Source: Penumbrarchaeum sp964445525
GTDB taxonomy: Archaea; Thermoplasmatota; Penumbrarchaeia; Penumbrarchaeales; Penumbrarchaeaceae
Assembly: GCA_964445525.1 (NCBI GenBank)
Contig: CAYULA010000029.1
Span: 1 to 45,834, forward strand
Reading direction: 5' to 3'
Length of the DNA stretch: 45,834 bases
Shown: positions 43,228 through 45,834 of the stretch, piece after piece
How positions within the stretch are numbered: the stretch's first letter is position 1
How the letters are laid out: every line of letters starts with the position of its first letter
Made by a program: the position numbers and the translations under genes
Notes under the pieces: generated by a model
What the model was told of the DNA's origin: nothing
Seen by the model: the letters and a program-made list of their open reading frames with translations, nothing else
Databases searched by the model: none

Positions 43228-45834
43228 CTATCTCCTGTAGCTGTCCAGAGCTTTCTTCAATTCTCTGTATTTCTCCTGGTCAATATCTCCTTTTTTCAAC
43301 CTTTCATCAAGGTTTTTCAGGGCTTTGTCCTGAATGTCTCCGAAACCCTCCTCCATTGCAGCCCTGGAGATCTCATCCAGAATACATACTTCCTCGTATT
43401 CCGAAGTATCCTGCAACCATCTCCTGAGATTATCCTTCGACCTCTTGTCGGGATCATCACCCTTTCTCTTCCCGAAGATGTACATTGCACAGGAACCGGC
43501 GGAAACGGTTCCCAGGAAGGATACGATAAGTATCGGGATATCTTCCTTTTCCATGCTTTCAATTTCCCGATCCGCCTCCGGAACGTGATCAATGATATAG
43601 CTGAAATCCAGATCATTGGAACAGCATTGATAATTCAGATGAGAATTGGAATTCTGGTTTGAAAACGAACTACTTCCGGGATCGGTCAAACCATTTCCAG
43701 GATCTATCTGGATACCTCCGAATGAGATAATCATGTTCATGAAGACAAACCCTGCAACAAGTATCATCGATGAGATCACGGAAGGTACAGTCGGTTTGTT
43801 CTCCTCTTGCTCCTGTGCCGGAGGAAGGGCTGATTTTGATTCTGTTTCAGCAGGTGTGGCAGTGGGAAGCGCAGGTCCCGAAGGTGCCTGCAGCGCTGCT
43901 CCCTGAACATATGGAGCCATGTAGGCTGTTGTTGTTATCTGGTCCCAGGATACAGAAGGCATGATCTTTCTAATGTTCCTGATGCTCCTTATCCTCTTTA
44001 TCTGCTTGTCCTTTTTATTCTTTAAGACCCCCATAGTAATAATAACTACAATGGTGAGTAGAACAAGTATTCCCCACAAAGGCAACATTGCTTGTGAGAA
44101 GGGGCCTTCATCCTCTTCCTCGGGTTGTCGGTACAGATCCGTGGGATGGCTTCTTCTGTCCTTGGGATTGGTAAGATTCTGGGCGAACCACCGACCGTTT
44201 CCGAACTCCTGTGCATTTGTGTAGCCGTCGTTGTCCGGATCCTCACCAGAATCCTTTACGAGCGGGTCCAGTTTGTACATCAACTCGAACCAGTCGTTCA
44301 CACCATCGGCATCCGTATCTATACGGGGATCCACCACGATCCCTCCGTTATCGGCGGATGGTCTTCTTTCAACCGTCAATACAAAATTCTTCTGTACCTC
44401 GTTGTCCATCCGGTCCTTTATCACCAGTGTAATCGTGTATTCTCCGATTTCCAGTGGCGTAATATATCTTGAAACCTCCGCCAGCTTGGTCTGCTCATCA
44501 CCCACCGAATAATACCATTCAAATGAAAGCTTGTCCTCATCTGGATCAAAAGAAGATGAGGCGTCGAAAATTATGTCGGTATCGTCATAGAAGATGTCCC
44601 CGGAGGACGGGGAGCTGACAACGGCAACGGGGAAGGTATTTATCCGGATATTGAAAGGATCCGATGTGGAAACGGGGTTGCCGGCAAGGTCCCTGGCTCG
44701 GACCTGGATATAATTACGGTCACCCCTTCTGAACACCTGATTCAAACTAACCTCCACATTTCTACCGTCAATCCCTTCCTTGTATGTTCTCCATGGGGAC
44801 CAGTCGGTCATTCCCTGAGTTGTTACCCTGTATTCTATGGAAGAAGCGTCAACACCGGATTCGGTGTCGGTGATCATTATGCGGACCGCCTGGCTCGGAG
44901 TCAGATGATAGGTGTCCTCGCTATGGGATAAAAGGTCGAAATCGGGCTCTTCCGCGTCAACCCATACGTTGTATCCGTCGGATACCTGGTACTTGTTGCC
45001 GGCAAGATCCTGGGCCCTGAAGCGGATCCAGTTCTCCTTGCCGTTCTTGAAGAAACCGGTCACCACAACACGGAGGGACTCGGCAGAGGCATAGGAATCC
45101 TGGATGTTCTGCCAGTTCTCGCTGAAACCCACAGAAGAGGTTGCGATCTCGTACTCTATGGACAGAGGATCGACACCTGTTAGCGTATCGTTGATGAAGA
45201 TGGAACAGGTGGGCCTGATCTGGGTGTTCCAGACATCGGTGGTGGGATAGAAACCGCCAAAGGTTACACCCTCCAGGTCGATGGTGACCTCCACAAAGAT
45301 CTCGTTGCCCTGATTGCCAACGAGGTCCTCGGCCCACAGATATATCTTGTTCACTCCCTGGGGGAGGTTCTTGATCTCCGCTACATTGCTTCCGGCTGCC
45401 TTGGGCATGGAAACAGGATCGGTGGCCCTGTCTTTGGGTTTGTTTATGCTGTAATAGTATAACGCGACTCCAGAGGACTGATCTATGGCATCCTCCCACT
45501 CGATGAACACGTCGCGGTCGTTGTCGTAGTTCCTCGGTTTCTCGTTCTTGTCATCGGGAAGAACATCTATCCTTCCGGGTATTCCAGGATTGTCCGAATC
45601 GATCTGTACAAGGAAGCCGTTGGTGTAGAACACCTTTACCTTGGTATCATCGGATTCGTCCGATTCCGGTGTTACGTTGATGAACACCAGAGAATATTCC
45701 ATCTCGCCGAATACAGGATCAACATAGATATGGGTGTCGAGATCGGCCGTGTAATCCGAAGTATACACCTTTCCGGTTGTTACGTTTAGGGCAAATGGCC
45801 ACCACAGTAATGTACCCTGGATACCTTCAGGGAA
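43228..45834 (-). CDS. Large Ig/PKD surface protein with membrane segments and a SHOCT-like tail (5' partial)
   Basis: The frame is open to the right edge, 22 codons beyond the first GTG (45768), so the N-terminus is missing. Residue numbers count from that GTG. The outer part has Ig-like repeats that share G-V-D-x-x-S-I-E-Y and W-I/Y-x-x-R-A-x-D-L-A-G-N motifs (about 190-375), a PKD domain (F-D-A-S-S-S-F-D-P-D-E-D, about 385-470) and a thrombospondin-type-3-like calcium segment (D-T-D-A-D-G-V-N-D-W, D-P-D-N-D-G-Y). A membrane helix at about 555-575 leads to a basic stretch and an Ala/Pro/Glu linker, then two more hydrophobic segments (about 660-680 and 735-755). The last ~30 residues (L-D-E-R-L-K-K-G-D-I-D-Q-E-K-Y) match the SHOCT motif. 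Unlike the other surface proteins here, it has a substantial part that may be cytoplasmic. Confidence 0.82.
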   Translation of the reverse strand, partial: FPEGIQGTLLWWPFALNVTTGKVYTSDYTADLDTHIYVDPVFGEMEYSLVFINVTPESDESDDTKVKVFYTNGFLVQIDSDNPGIPGRIDVLPDDKNEKPRNYDNDRDVFIEWEDAIDQSSGVALYYYSINKPKDRATDPVSMPKAAGSNVAEIKNLPQGVNKIYLWAEDLVGNQGNEIFVEVTIDLEGVTFGGFYPTTDVWNTQIRPTCSIFINDTLTGVDPLSIEYEIATSSVGFSENWQNIQDSYASAESLRVVVTGFFKNGKENWIRFRAQDLAGNKYQVSDGYNVWVDAEEPDFDLLSHSEDTYHLTPSQAVRIMITDTESGVDASSIEYRVTTQGMTDWSPWRTYKEGIDGRNVEVSLNQVFRRGDRNYIQVRARDLAGNPVSTSDPFNIRINTFPVAVVSSPSSGDIFYDDTDIIFDASSSFDPDEDKLSFEWYYSVGDEQTKLAEVSRYITPLEIGEYTITLVIKDRMDNEVQKNFVLTVERRPSADNGGIVVDPRIDTDADGVNDWFELMYKLDPLVKDSGEDPDNDGYTNAQEFGNGRWFAQNLTNPKDRRSHPTDLYRQPEEEDEGPFSQAMLPLWGILVLLTIVVIITMGVLKNKKDKQIKRIRSIRNIRKIMPSVSWDQITTTAYMAPYVQGAALQAPSGPALPTATPAETESKSALPPAQEQEENKPTVPSVISSMILVAGFVFMNMIISFGGIQIDPGNGLTDPGSSSFSNQNSNSHLNYQCCSNDLDFSYIIDHVPEADREIESMEKEDIPILIVSFLGTVSAGSCAMYIFGKRKGDDPDKRSKDNLRRWLQDTSEYEEVCILDEISRAAMEEGFGDIQDKALKNLDERLKKGDIDQEKYRELKKALDSYRR

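Noticed and set aside
1..45834. CRISPR arrays, insertion sequences, integrases
   Set aside because: No regularly spaced direct repeats, transposase or integrase motifs were found on either strand.

Overview
The window is archaeal and most likely from an uncultivated or sediment Thermoplasmatota. The RNA polymerase is archaeal (separate A' and A'', H upstream of B), and B is one unsplit gene as in Thermoplasmata. Spt5, SecE, FtsZ, L30e, archaeal DnaG, aTrm56 and type II methionine aminopeptidase are also present. Many starts follow GGTGAT or GAGGTG Shine-Dalgarno sequences, and several genes have a TATA box about 25-30 bp from the start. Secreted or membrane-anchored proteins, including a gingipain-like C25 peptidase, would suit a protein-degrading sediment archaeon (MBG-D-like). 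That placement is inference; there is no rRNA here to test it.

Layout. (1) Bases 1-14012, + strand: an accessory block of surface proteins. It holds a beta-helix/fibronectin protein cut by the window edge, a broken caspase-fold gene, a secreted Asp-box protein, and two paralogous integrin-alpha-like FG-GAP/Ig proteins of about 1,300 residues. (2) Bases 14076-25277, - strand: the information-processing core. From upstream to downstream it reads tRNA-Lys (with an intron in the D-loop), rpoH, rpoB, rpoA', rpoA'' (with an unusual ~345-residue N-terminal extension), L30e; then ftsZ, secE and spt5 from their own promoter, ending at a strong hairpin terminator. (3) Bases 25572-29916, - strand: a leaderless sua5-map-purM operon, a two-TM RCK potassium channel, and a small toxin-antitoxin-like pair. 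(4) Bases 29973-37736, - strand: dnaG, a Lon-like AAA+ ATPase with no protease domain, two coiled-coil proteins, a membrane-anchored C25 peptidase, and an Ig-domain gene remnant. The genes from the ATPase to the peptidase are tightly spaced and look like one operon. (5) Bases 38118-41843, + strand: a COG4738-like regulator, aTrm56 fused to an HD domain, a small Cys-pair protein and glycyl-tRNA synthetase. (6) Bases 41849-45834, - strand: a large surface protein running off the edge, a double winged-helix regulator and an HExxH membrane protein, possibly a signalling set.

The observations I rate highest are the extended RNA polymerase A'' subunit, the ATPase/coiled-coil/C25 operon, the D-loop intron in tRNA-Lys, and the surface-protein/winged-helix/metallopeptidase cluster. 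No CRISPR array, insertion sequence or integrase was seen.
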